In this document: piece by piece, positions 49,346-60,512 of the stretch
Layout of the letters: each line of letters begins with the position of its first letter
How positions within the stretch are numbered: the stretch's first letter is position 1
DNA from: Parascedosporium putredinis
Taxonomy: Eukaryota > Ascomycota > Sordariomycetes > Microascales > Microascaceae
Length of the DNA stretch: 64,000 nucleotides
Direction: 5' to 3'
NCBI GenBank assembly: GCA_949357655.1
Contig: CASHTG010000017.1
Location: forward strand, 1,054,001 to 1,118,000
The notes under the pieces: model-generated
What the model saw: only the letters and a program-made list of their open reading frames with translations
Told to the model about the DNA's origin: nothing
Databases searched by the model: none
Made by a program: the position numbers and the translations under genes

Positions 49346-50983
49346 ATGGCCTCCTCCTCGTCCTACCGCTCCGGCGGGAGCGACGCGTCCTCCCTCCACC
49401 GCTCCCCCACCGCAAATACAACACCAGGAGCCAGACTTTGAAGGAGAAGAAAGCATGTCAGACGTCCCCATAGAGACCCTCGTCGAGCACCTCCTCGCCG
49501 CCAAACGCTCCCTCTCGACCATGACGGCCGTGGTCCGCGCCAACGAGATTTGTACCACCGCGCTCCACGCCTACGAGGAGTCCGTCGTCCTCAACGCCGA
49601 AACCGAGTACCTCCGCCGCGGAATGGCAAACCAGCTATCCGTGCTGGCCCGGGTGAAGCGGAGTCTGAACCGGACGTACGACGCGGGAAAGAAGGAGTTC
49701 AAGCAGCTGATACGCATGATGGACGCGGCGGACGCGCGGATGCAGGCCACCACCGCCACGCTGCGGGAGAGAATCGTGCAGCCCGAGTTTAGGGAAGGCG
49801 AGAATGATGGTGTTCAGAGGTCTTTGTTGGACTTTGTCGCTGACGAGCGTGTCTCGGAAGTGGTCAAGGCTCTGAAGGCAAGCGTGAAGGAGTTGCAAGT
49901 GAGTCGTGCTCAGCTCCTTTTCTACCTATATTCCCGGTGTTCCTCATTCTCGTTGCCGCTACTAACTGAAGGTCCGGCCATGTGTAGAGCATACAAACTT
50001 CCTTCGATGGTGATATACTACGGTTTGAAACAGAAATTCGCAATTTTAAAAGGCCATTACCGAGGGCCCAACCACCACCGACACTTCTTCCCCATCCGAG
50101 TCGCGCCATCCCATCAACATACTACTCTTTTCCCTCACGGACCATTCCCAGAACATGGCCAATCTCCTTTCCTCTCTTACCAAGCACTTTGACCTTTGCG
50201 TCACGGCGGTCCGCACGACCGAAGGCGGTGCCGCGCTGGCCCGCAGAAGGGCTGCCGAAGCGACCCAGCAGCAAGACGGGCTCAATGTCTCCATCTCGGG
50301 GTCATTGCTGAGCAAGAATCGCACGTCTCGGACTTGGAACCCATCACGTCCCAAGACCGTGCGGATATGGTCAAGATTGTTGTTGAAGATGCTTCGGAAG
50401 TAGAGGTGGTGGTTCACGAAATCAACGAACGCCTAGCCGCCATGGAGAATGAGTTTTCGTTGCTCGGGCGCGAGGCCAATCATATCCGCCGCGTCTACGC
50501 GGGCACGCAAGATGCGTTCCGGGTGCTGGAGGATATCGGTGGCAAGCTCGTCATCTACGTTGCCGCCGAGACAGAATTTCTAGCCCGCTGGGACGACGAA
50601 AGGGGGCCATCTTCACCAAGCTCGAAGAGATGGACCGGCTGAGAGAGTTTTACCAAGGCTACGCCGGTGCCTACGAAAGGCTCATTCTCGAAGTCGATCG
50701 ACGACGCGCGGTGGAGGACCGCGTTCAGGCCATTTGGAGAAAGGCGAGGGAGAGCGTGGACAGGCTCGCGCAGGAAGACCTGCAGCAGCGAGAAAACTTT
50801 ATGCAAGATATTGGCGAGTACATCCCCACCGACCTTTGGCCCGGCATGAACGCCAGCATGAAGCGGTGGGAGATTCGGCCAGTAGCCGAGGAGGGTATGG
50901 ACCCCCAGAGGAGTACTCCGGCGCTATCGCGAAGTGTGGTTGAAGGCGCCAAGGCCAGACTTGGTGCAGGATTAAGTAGGTGA
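49346..50983 (+). CDS. Autophagy scaffold protein Atg17
   Basis: Scaffold of the Atg1 kinase complex at the phagophore assembly site, binding Atg29-Atg31. Exons 49346-49898 and 49988-50983, about 516 residues. Family sequence begins at ETLVEHLLAAKRSLSTM, and the protein is almost all helical and coiled coil as expected (QSIQTSFDGDILRFETEIR; HFDLCVTAVRTTEGGAALAR; DDERGAIFTKLEEMDRLREF; GEYIPTDLWPGM near the C-terminus). The start at 49346 (MASSSSYRSGGSDASSLHRS) is chosen because fungal Atg17 usually has a Ser-rich leader before this block; it needs one C fewer at 49402-49406. A start at 49455 (MSDVPIETLVEHL) needs no correction. Three losses of one base are inferred: A-run 50048-50051, G-run 50298-50301 and G-run 50602-50606. 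Confidence 0.92.
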
Positions 50984-52803
50984 AGGGAAGTCTTCACTGT
51001 TCCAAGGTGCGACTGAGCTTGAGAGCTCGAGGAGGAGGGCGAGAACGGTACAAGCGATCAGACCCTCCCCGCCTCTCGATTTTCACGGCAGACAGAACGT
51101 GAGCTCATCGCATCTTTATCTTGTTGTCGTTGCTGTCTTGTACTACGTGTATACAGGATCTACACGTTGCGGGTTTGCGGCAGGTTTGGAGTTTGGATCT
51201 TTGCGCTTTCTTTCGTTCATGTTTCTTTTTTTTTTTCTTTTTTGGGTTCTCTACACGGCTGCGAAGACTATTCTAAGATTGTCCCAATGACATATACAAC
51301 CTTCATAAGGTTTGTTCGGTCCCTTTACGGAAGATTTTGTTGTATTATTCTCTTTTTTCTTCTTTTTCTTTTAAGCTCCCTTTCCCTCCTATTTAATAGT
51401 CGAAGCGGAGTTGTCGGATCTCCTCCCGCCTGGGTAAAGCGGGTGCAGGCTACGTTTGGGTTTCCTACGTGGGCTTGGGCTGAGGTTTGTTACCAACATC
51501 TATGGATCCATCTGTGTTAAACAGAGCTTCGACTTGTATTATTCGACGTTCTATTCTGCGTCAGAGCACCGCTCTACACTGATACCAAATGGATTCTGGA
51601 TATATACTCTGCTTGTCATCATCGTGTTTGTTTCATTGTGTTTTCCTAAGGAACTCCTAGAGGAGCTCCTCTTGGAGACAAGACATGGATTCACTGTCCT
51701 AATGCCTGATCTCACGGGACTCGCTCTTCCCATCTCTCTCTATCTCTCTCTCTCTTTCGTCGCGAAGGTCGCGTAGCAGCCACACATACTAGCAGTCGCA
51801 TCTGAAGCCCTCTTTGAGCCCCTCGCCGAAAGTCGCAGGATCGGGTCACCGGATCGGGGCGCTACTGCGCCATACTCGCATGCCAAAAGGGAAAGAGAAT
51901 GAGGGGTGGCATTCGCCTCCACGTAGGGAATTCAAGACGAGAATAACCTATGCGGCTCAACTCGGGAGAGGGAAGCCGGACAGGGGCGCGGGATACCCAT
52001 TTCCTCGTTGGCCAGCCAGGTCGCGGACAAGGTGGACTACAAGTAGGTACAGGGACAGGGACAGGGGACAAGGTGAGGAAAAGGCACAAGTCAAACGAGT
52101 ATTATTTAGGGGTCTTTTTGGCCCCATCGAACGGATAATTTCATAGCTGGATAAAAAGACTAATTGCTGGTCCTGGCTCCTGGCCCCCCTTAAAGCTCGC
52201 CTCACCGCGGGCTAAAGGGTGTGGTAGGCAATATGCTGGATATTTTCGGTATCCTCAATCGCCGGACTTCGTCCACCCTACCTGCGACCTGGACGGTGAT
52301 TGGGATTTGATCTCCCTAGGACAAAGCACGCAAGTTTCCAACCTTTTTGGGGTTTCTTTTTTTTTTTTTATCTTTTCCTCCTCTCTCACCTAACATTTTC
52401 TTCTGGTGCATGAAATGGTGTCTCCCCTGGAGCTCTGTCTTTTTGGGATGGGCTCGCTTGCAGACTGGCTTTAAATCTTCTGGAGGCACCCTTTCCGTGG
52501 AGGGTTTGCTATTAATGATTATATTGCGACACGAGCACCCATCTCACAAGGTTAACGGAAAAGGTACCGGGCCCTGGGCGTGAGGGACCGGAGACCGCAA
52601 TCCTTGCCAGAAGAGTGTCGCGCTCTTATTCGTACATATACACATTGCGCCGTACCCATTCCCGATCCCCTCACCATCTCCAAAGGAGAGATGGGTATCT
52701 GAACGTGTGGTTTTTTTGTTTTGTTCGGTTGGTTCTTTCTGTTTTCCCTTTGTATCCCCTCATTTCCTCGCCCTCCCTCCTCCCTCCTCTTGTTCCTCGG
52801 ACC
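50984..52803. other. Convergent intergenic region
   Basis: About 1.8 kb between ATG17 (+) and the GH45 gene (-). It has T-rich tracts near 51228-51245 and 51340-51372 and a short AGGGAC-type repeat at about 52044-52072. No conserved frame seen. Confidence 0.5.
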
Positions 52804-53760
52804 TTAGAACGCGGGAGGGGTGCAGGAGGAGACAGCCGTGAGGCGAGCAGGGCATTCCACCTCCTTGTATTCAACATCCCAGCCCGTGATCTCGCCTCCG
52901 GCCCAGTTCCACCTCCAGTAGCAGCCACCTTGGAGGTTCTCCGGGAGTTGCTCGCAGTCGGACATGCTGGAGACGCCGCCGTAGTCCTCGCCCCTATAAC
53001 ACACAAACACAGACACGTGTGAGCGCCACGACTCATAGGACACTTCAAAATAGATATGGGTGACGAAAAAAGCTCGGGGAAACCCTTAACTTACCACGTA
53101 GATCCATACTGCCGAATACACCCCGTCTCGTGCGGACCGGTGCCACCTCCGGGGTGAGGATGGCGAAGTCGCCGGGCCTGCCCGCGTCGGTGCCCTCTTC
53201 CTCGTCGGGCATCCAGTTGACGACCTGGACGACCATGCGCTTGCCGGCGGCGTAGCCGTTGAGCCAAAAGAGCTCGTAGCACTTGCAGCAGTTGTAGCCG
53301 GGGGCGACGGCGAATCCGTAGCTAAAGTCCTCGGAGACGGGGATGGGGAGGTAGCTGTCGCACATGTAGGCGGCGCCGTTGTCGCAGCCTGAGGCTATGC
53401 GGCGGGAGTCGGCGATGGGGTTGTTGTCTACGTTGCAGACTTCGACGAGGCCGCTGGATTGGGTGGCGGGTTTAGATGAGAGGAGCTGTGTGATTTTGGG
53501 GGAAGAGGGTAGGGAAGAGGGCAGGGTAGCTTACGTGGCGTTGGACCTTTCAATGTACTTGCTATCTCCGCAGGCGGGTTTGCAGCTACAATGCTTGGTG
53601 TGAGTAAAGAGGGAACTGAAGTTGTGCTTTCAACGGGGGTTTTTGGAGTGGCTGGCTAGATCACTCACCAGTCCCAGCTTGTAAACGTCCGGCCGCTCAG
53701 CCCTGACACGATGGCCGGGAGGGCGAGGGCGAGGGGCGCGAGGAGGCGCGTGGTGATCAT
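52804..53760 (-). CDS. Secreted GH45-family endoglucanase-like protein
   Basis: GH45 enzymes hydrolyse beta-1,4-glucan with inversion. Exons (5' to 3'): 53760-53669, 53585-53535, 53453-53095 and 52993-52804, about 230 residues, with a signal peptide (MITTRLLAPLALALPAIVSG) and no carbohydrate-binding module. Family landmarks are TFTSWDCCKPACG (the first catalytic Asp region), GCDNGAAYMC, SYGFAVAPG, CCKCYEL, AGKRMVVQV, TPGGGTG, YGGVSSMSDCEQLP and GGCYWRWNWA, with the usual many cysteines. One C is missing in the C-run at 53151-53154 (+ strand G-run). The second catalytic position is odd: families with HFDI before the PGGG loop have Asp four residues before the Pro, but here the sequence is GDFAILTPGGG, with Ala there and an Asp two residues earlier. 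It may be inactive, altered or a distinct clade. Confidence 0.88.
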
Positions 53761-54005
53761 TGTGGTATCTGGTGTTGTCGAAACTGCCCTGGCGTCTTCT
53801 TGGGATATAGCACGGCGACCAACAAACGTGATCGCACTATGAGATGCGATGAGACGCAGCTGGTATTCGGAACTTGGATGCGTCCGGGGAGGGGCCGGGT
53901 ATGGTAAGATGGGGAAAGGGAGGATTACGTATAAGTGCAAGGAAGGCAAAACGGGGAGTATCATGAACGCAATCCTAGCGAGGAAACCGGCGGGCTTCCG
54001 CGCGT

Positions 54006-54013
54006 CTTTATAG
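54006..54013 (-). promoter_or_regulatory. TATA-like box upstream of GH45 gene
   Basis: CTATAAAG on the - strand, about 245 bases before the GH45 start codon. A plausible core promoter element from sequence and position only. Confidence 0.4.
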
Positions 54014-54464
54014 AAATGATCGAAGTAGTAAACAAAAGGGATCGCCTTCCCTTCTTCCTCCTACTCATTCCCAGGCCGCGTTCCATAGAAACACTATCGA
54101 TCGAAGCTCCCCACCGCCCACCTTGCTCTTTCGGCCCCATGTCTCCTTCTCTCTCTCTCCTTCTGTTTCTCCTCTTATCCCTTCCCTTCCGGATCCGTCT
54201 TTAGCTCCCGGAGGGGGCGTGGTGCGTGGTGCGTGGTGTGTTACCTTGGTGCTTCGGCCGATTGGTGACCCCCACCGATATAAGGAAATCGACCGGCTCC
54301 AAGGCTTGGATTAGGATATTTGATTGGGGGAAGCGAGTCAGTTCTAACAAACTCGTCTGAGCTGACGGGTACATCTAGTACGGGAAGAGCAGGATTGGAG
54401 GCACCGGGCCACTGGGGCTTGCGGCCGGTCCAAAGATAGAGCCGGCACGCACAACCACAACATC

Positions 54465-54535
54465 ACACACCACATACCACATACCACACCACACCCATCG
54501 CACATCCACATATACACACATACATACACATACAC
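54465..54535. repeat. CA-rich degenerate repeat
   Basis: A degenerate array of ACCACATACC and CACATA-type units. Low-complexity sequence, not coding. Confidence 0.8.
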
Positions 54536-54718
54536 CTCGACATAGAGGCTATATTATATCCAACTCTGCCGCCGACCGGAGCACACGGCCCATTGTCCAG
54601 GGACGCCCCAAGTACCGACATGGAGGAGATGTAGCTATTGACAACCCGAAGATCCGAGACGATTCGCGGGCAAACGACTTGCCTTGATTACCCATTTTCC
54701 AGTTGCCGATTCCCTTTA

Positions 54719-54748
54719 CATCATCATCATCATCATCATCATTATCAT
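54719..54748. repeat. (ATC)n trinucleotide microsatellite
   Basis: About nine ATC repeats with one ATT interruption, in non-coding DNA. Confidence 0.9.
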
Positions 54749-55009
54749 CGTCCTCTTCTTCCTACCTGTAAGTTTCTTTTCTTCGTTTCTCCTTCTTTTA
54801 TCTATTCTCACTCTTTCTTGGGTCCGCGCTCGGCGCGATGCGGGTTACCAACGCCGTCCGCCTGGCGTCTTTAAGCTGAGTTTAGGTTTTGTCTCTTCAA
54901 GCGGACGCTCTATGTCGCCTCGCATGGGGAACAGAGCCGCAGTCAGAGTAGTGACATGGTAAGCCATTTTACAAGCCGAAACAAGGGCGGAATGCGACTA
55001 TAGGATCCC

Positions 55010-55047
55010 GTGCCTGTGCCTGTGCCTGTGCTTGTGCTTGTGCCTGG
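55010..55047. repeat. Hexanucleotide TGTGCC/TGTGCT repeat
   Basis: Six to seven units of TGTGCY in tandem. The - strand reads as alternating Thr/Gly or Ser, but no supported gene covers it. Confidence 0.85.
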
Positions 55048-57519
55048 AAAGAAAAGCAGGGCCATCGACCAACGCAACGAAATGCGCCTGACATGCAAGT
55101 CGCAATGTTGTAACACCCCAACGTTATCTGGCAGTTGCCTGCGGGCTTTTTTACCTCGCTCGATACCAGCGTAAATGGTCCACGGGTGGGGATTTTGTTT
55201 CGCGGTTACTCTGGGCTCGGTCTGGCTTGCATGACGGTGGGAGGATTCATTTGGGCTGGGACGCATTAATATCCACGGTCTATGCCATCGATGATGTGCC
55301 AAAGACTCAAAAGACATAGACAAGGTGTATCTTTCTTTGTCCTTTTTCTTTTTTTTTCCTCTCTTTTCTTTGAGGTACTGGACGGCACAGTCCGGTACGA
55401 TAACGGCCCAGACCAGCCTAACCCAGTATCGCGGACACGAATGCCTGAGAAGTAGGAAATCCAAAAACGAGAAAGAAAAAAGGTATTATTGGGATAGGTA
55501 CAAGCAGTCTCTGTTTTTTTGGGGGTTTCCACGTGCGCACTGCGCCAGAACTCAGATCGATCCACTGATCCATGGATGTGCGTATGTGCGTGCGTGTGGG
55601 TGTATGGGTGTGTGTGCACGCGCAGAAGATCGCTTGAGGAGATTCTCTCCATCACCACGTTCGCCTGCCTGCGGGCACCGACCCATGCCATCCATGTCCA
55701 TCTACTCAATGTTCCCAGTTTAGTTCCGCAAACCCCATTGTCTGGAAAAGCTCATCCCTGTCCGAAAAAGAGGCTTTAAACGGGGGACACGGCAATCTTT
55801 CCTCTTTTGCAAACAGCCAAAATAGCTTCCCGCTCCTGGCTGGTTGGCCCCAAGAGCGAAGACGCCTTGGCCGACCTTGTTTCCCTCTCCTCGTCATCCG
55901 ATGCTTTATTACCCGGTCTCGGTTAGGAGAAAAATAACCCGAAACGTCCAAACAACGAGAGGGAAGCACGGGTGGCGGTGACGCTTCTTCTTGGGCCCGG
56001 CTAGTCATGGTCCATGGCCCATGATGAGGGGATGGATCTGCCCTCCGGCTCATTGCCCTATCGTCCGTGGTTATCTACATGTACGCAGTTGGAGTCTTTG
56101 GATACCTCGAGCCTCTCCGCAAAAATGCTCTTTTTCCATCAGGACATTTCGGAATCTGGGAGTCCCGACGGCGGCGCGAGCTGGACTGATCGTCCATGAG
56201 CCCACGTCCACGAATCCAAAGAGGTGCCGTCTAGCGCCCTAGGCACGGCAAGCCCAGGAAGCTAGCTGCGTGGATGGGAAACTTGGAACTAGCCTTGCGC
56301 TATATCAAGGCCAAAATAGCCAGCTCGCCGGTATAAATGATCTTGTAGAGCATCTTGCTATGGAGCTGGTCCTCCCGCCCCGGTAAAGACCAGAGGATCA
56401 CTTTTAGAAATGGCGTTGGACCGTCGGAGCCTATCCTAATGCATCTGTCAGGCAATCAAGCAATCAAGCTACTAAACAAGACGAGGTGTGCCTGGTTCCT
56501 GTTTATAGAAAGCACATCGGCTGGATGAATTATCCATCCCGTCGACTCGACCAACCACCCACCCTCCCCCTTCGCCCTCTTTCCCTTCCTCGCCACCCTC
56601 CCTCCACCGGTTTCTCCATTTCACCCCCTCTTGTTATGATTCTCGTCTCACCGAAAGCTCCCCGTCCATGATGGCAATGGCCGACGGCTACAAGCGTTTT
56701 CTTTTGAAAAAAGCCATCTCGGAGCATTATCCCGTTATCTGCAGATCGATGTCGGCAGAGCACTTTGTGCCGATCGATCATGAGCAATTTTTTCTTTCCC
56801 TTCTTCTCCCTTTGCAGATGGTGACGAGGATGAGGGGGAAAAAGGAGGCCAAGAGGAATCGGCACATGGCGAAGGCGAGGGTCAAGGGCCCCCTTCCCTT
56901 GCCGGGTGAGCCGCCGGCAGAGGACCGCCACCAGTGACTGCTACGCGAGCGAAGGCGGGTGGGTGAGGGGTCGGCTCCCTCTCTACCACTTCAGAACGAG
57001 GCTTTCTTTACCTTGCCATTACGACCGGTTGCGGGTCTTCCAAAAACGTGGCATTTTCCAAGACCGAAGGGAGGTGTGACCGTTGCTTAGACCGGACCGT
57101 ACGGCAAGGAGAGCGTAGAAAGCTGTCACATAGAAGAGCGTCGGTTGCTACGTGCCCCAAGTGGCCATCCGCCGCAACTTTGCAAGGTCATACGACCTCC
57201 CTCGCCTCCGGGCGGTCTATGCGTCAGCGACGGAATAAGTGGAGGAGGCCACAGATAGGCGGAGGGGAGAGTACTTGAGAACGGAAAAAGGACGTGATCG
57301 TGGCGACACTGAAGCGAGCGGGCATTCGTTCAAAGTACGTAGAGGCCGTAGAGAGGGTGGGCTACCCTTTCCCCTCGCGATGAACCCTGGCTGCCGGGAT
57401 GAATGTGGTTGATCGGATGGAGGGCAAAAGCCTACCCAACCACATCCTTGTGCCTTGTGCCTGATGTGATGAGCACTTGGTTTACATAGGGACATGATAC
57501 ACGTACGCACACGCCCATG

Positions 57520-57537
57520 CACACACACACACACACA

Positions 57538-57576
<39 letters not shown>
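57520..57576. repeat. (CA)n microsatellite
   Basis: About 57 bases of CA repeat with one CATA interruption, the longest microsatellite in the window. Confidence 0.95.
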
Positions 57577-57578
<2 letters not shown>

Positions 57579-58700
57579 CCAGGCACATATGCGCGACATC
57601 GCCTTTTTCTCTTTGCGGTTGCTCTCCCCGCCACCCTTCTCTCCATCGGGAGGTCTGGTGCAGTGCGCCATTATCCGTGCGCAGACAAGTGAGAAGAAAA
57701 GTATGGTCGCGACGAACTGCCGGCAACATTCACTTGGGAGATGCGCATGCCCATCTTCGACGGGGTGATGCAGGGGGATATGCGTAATCGTGGTTTTGTC
57801 CCTTTTCGTCTGTCGTAGCACCATTCAAAGGACAAATGGGCGGCCACGACTCGATATTACGCATTTGTAAAAAACCCTCGAGCAGGTTGTCTGTTGTTTA
57901 AGCATAGAAACTGTCAAATAGATTGGCAATGGCCGAAAATAGAAACCTAATCCGCACCTTAATCTGCGACACCTGACCCCAAGCAGAGATATATTTGGAT
58001 ATATGCATGACTTACTCGGGTCAACAGTCTACAACGGGTTTAGGCTTACTTGTCTTAGAGAGAGGGAGAACGCGCTAGGAACAATGAATAAGAAGGCGGG
58101 CGAGCGAGAAGAAGAAGAGGAAAAGAGAGAGGGGGCCCGAGGGGAGACAACGGAAGCTCCTCCTTGGGTACGCGGGACTACAAGTCGAAATGCTCCAATA
58201 CTGACGTCGGCCGAGTCGAGAGCTGAACGCCGACGCTATTACATTGGTACACTCCCAAGGGGAAGAAACGGCTAATGTGAGGGGGAGGAGGAGGAGCCGA
58301 AGGAAGGAAGATATAGATGGATTAAAATATTTGATATAGCTACGGTTATATCCATCCGTGGACGGATCTATCTTTATACCTACACAGAAGGGCCCAAGAC
58401 CCAAAGAACAAGAAGAAAATTACGAGACTAGCTAAATAAAAAGAAAATGGTGTTTTTGAAACATGGAGGTGCTAAAACAAAAACAAAAACAGGTCTAGAC
58501 CATGACCTTGTACTAGCGGTATTATTGCCCCAATCATAGTCCCCAAGCCCAGCCGGGTTGCACCTATGGCATGATCCCAGGCTTCGAGAACGCCTCCGCG
58601 ACCAAGAATACTCCCCGGTCCCGCGCTATATACTTCGCAATATCTTCCTATACCTATACCCCATACCGCTGCTTGCTCTGCCCCGAGCGGAGCCTTGTTC

Positions 58701-60512
58701 TCACTGTCCGAGAGAACCCACAAGGTTATCCAAAACATCGACCGTCGTGTCGAGATTCAGCAGGTCTCCGACCTTGAGCTTCAAGACGAGGTTCAAGAGG
58801 CTCTGGATCTGCGTCGGGGTCACGTCCCCGCGGAGAGCAGCCCGTTGAGGAGATCGCTGACCGCATCCCCGCTCAACACGCCTCGGAGAAGGTCGCCGAC
58901 GGCGTCAAGGACGGACCCTAGGCCCGACAAGCCCGCTCGCTTGGCGACTGGGAGGTTGGCGGAGTCGCGGAGGCTCCTAATGCGCACGATGGCGTCTTGG
59001 GCGCCGATGGCTCCTCGCGAGACGAGGGTCAGGACGGGGTTGACGAGATCCAGCAGGCCGGCGTCCTGAGGCAACAGGTCGCGCTTGGCGAGGGAGAGGG
59101 AGCGCACAATCTCGCCAATCTCCTCGAGCGCGCCGGCGACGTCGATGACGCCCTCGCTCAGGTCGGAGAGGACGCGGCTGATGAGGTCGAGCACGTCGTT
59201 TCCGAGATCCCGCTTGCTGCTCCTGGATCCCATAAAGTTGGTGAAGCCCTTGATGAGCTTGAGGCCGACGTCGAGATCCAAGAGACCTTCGACGTCGAGG
59301 GCGAGGAAGAGCTTGGCGAACCAGTCTGCGGCGGATTGGGCGCCGTCCCTCTTCAAGACGTTGAGGGAGAGGTCGATGCCGAGGAGGCTGGCTAGGTCGG
59401 CGACTAGGTCGAGGCTGATGAGCGAGCCCGAGCCCGAATCATCGTCCTCGTCGTCTGAGTCGCCGTTGGAGGGCACGTCGACGCTGAGATCGGCGTTGAT
59501 GAGGTTGGCAATGTCTAGCCCGAGGTCGAGGTCGAGGAGCTGGTTCTGGAGTTCCTGCACCACGAGGGTTGTTGTCGTGGTGACGACGGTGGTGGTGGTG
59601 GCTTCCGTGGGCGTCTCCGCGGGTGAGGTGATGGCGGCTGCTGGGGTTGTCTGCGCGGACGAAGAGGGCTCGGGCGTGGTGGCGCCGCCGTCAGTGTTGG
59701 TAGTAGTAGTAGTAGTAGTTTCCTCCACGACTCTACCTGTAGTAGGTGCGGTAGAAATGGCCGTCGTGGGCGTCAGGACGATGACGGTTCCGGTTCCTGT
59801 GGCTCCAGGGGCGTGACCGTCACCGTGCTCGTCTCCGGGCCCGGGTAGCCTGCGGTGATGGTCACAAAGGGGCCGGTAAATGTGGGCGCGGCGCCCGAAA
59901 CTGTGCTGGGGATTGTGAGAGTGGTTGTGACGGTGCCGCTGATGACGGCTGTGACGGTGCCGCCAGGGGCAGTGACGGTGGTGCCGGGAGCGGTGACGGT
60001 CGTGGGAGTGAGGATCGCTACTGTGACGGTGCTGCCGCCAGGACCGGGGGAAGGGTTGTTGTGACGGTCTGGGTACCGGAGTAGCCTCCGGTGACTGTGA
60101 TGGCGGAAGCGCCATCGTCAGGTCTGTTGCCGTGTAGAGTCCTGGTGGAGGGGTCATGGCGTATTAGTGAACGGTGCAAAGAGGGGGAATTTGAGATATT
60201 GTGCCTCGCACTCGGAGATAGGGTAGGGGTAGGGACTTACCTAGTAAATGTCGTCCAGTAGGCTTGGGTGTAGGTAACCTGAGTGCAAATGGAAGTCGGA
60301 GCGCCGGTGATAGTGACAGTGAGGCCGTCACGGATGGGGACCTCGCAGTCGTGAGGAAAATATCCCTCGATCCAAACCGGCTGCTGCGCGACAATCTGCG
60401 CGGGTTGAACCTGAAAGACGGTTAATCCATTGGGGCATACTCCGTCTTGGGCTGCCACGAGGGCGACACCTCCTAGAGAGAGTGCTGCCTTGGTAAAGGT
60501 AGAGGGGCGCAT
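58701..60512 (-). CDS. Secreted Thr-rich protein with four Kex2-type Lys-Arg sites
   Basis: No family recognised. Exons (5' to 3'): 60512-60241 and 60141-58701, about 570 residues. It begins with a signal peptide (MRPSTFTKAALSLGGVALVA, cleavage probably before QDGVC). A small domain with three cysteines follows (VCPNG, HDCEV, SICTQ), then about 150 residues of Thr/Ser/Pro-rich sequence that should be O-glycosylated (TVTAPGTTVTAPGGTVTAV; TTTTTTT). Next is an acidic spacer (DSDDEDDDSGSG) and a Leu/Asp-rich half. There, Lys-Arg occurs at about residues 355, 401, 444 and 492 (59348-59353, 59210-59215, 59081-59086, 58937-58942), always before Asp or Ala, leaving segments of 46, 43 and 48 residues and a longer tail. 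This is the pattern of Kex2-processed fungal secreted precursors. Three losses of one base are inferred: about 60054-60061, 59809-59812 and 58826-58829. No GPI-type C-terminus is seen. Confidence 0.75.
59699..59719 (-). repeat. GTA trinucleotide repeat coding for poly-Thr
   Basis: Seven GTA/GTT-type triplets on the + strand read as consecutive Thr codons (ACT/ACC-type) on the - strand, inside the Thr-rich region of the secreted protein. Confidence 0.85.

Larger units (their letters stand above)
53761..58700. other. Gene-poor spacer rich in simple repeats
   Basis: About 4.9 kb between two - strand secreted-protein genes. I see no supported gene. It contains several simple repeats (listed separately), a TATA-like box for the GH45 gene and C/T- or G-rich blocks. 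Frames such as 55266-55709 and 56530-56931 on the - strand have no recognisable features. Confidence 0.5.

Noticed and set aside
39528..51000. MOT1, CDC37 and ATG17 as an operon-like or functional cluster
   Set aside because: They share only the strand. Each has about 1 kb of its own upstream sequence, and the pathways are unrelated.
59085..59816. A 243-residue + strand open frame rich in Val and Ser
   Set aside because: It is antisense to the Thr-rich and Leu/Asp-rich regions of the secreted protein. The - strand has the signal peptide, intron and conserved-looking architecture.
52804..60512. A secondary-metabolite gene cluster in the right third
   Set aside because: Only two secreted-protein genes and the start of one oxygenase are visible. 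No synthase, transporter or pathway regulator is seen inside the window.
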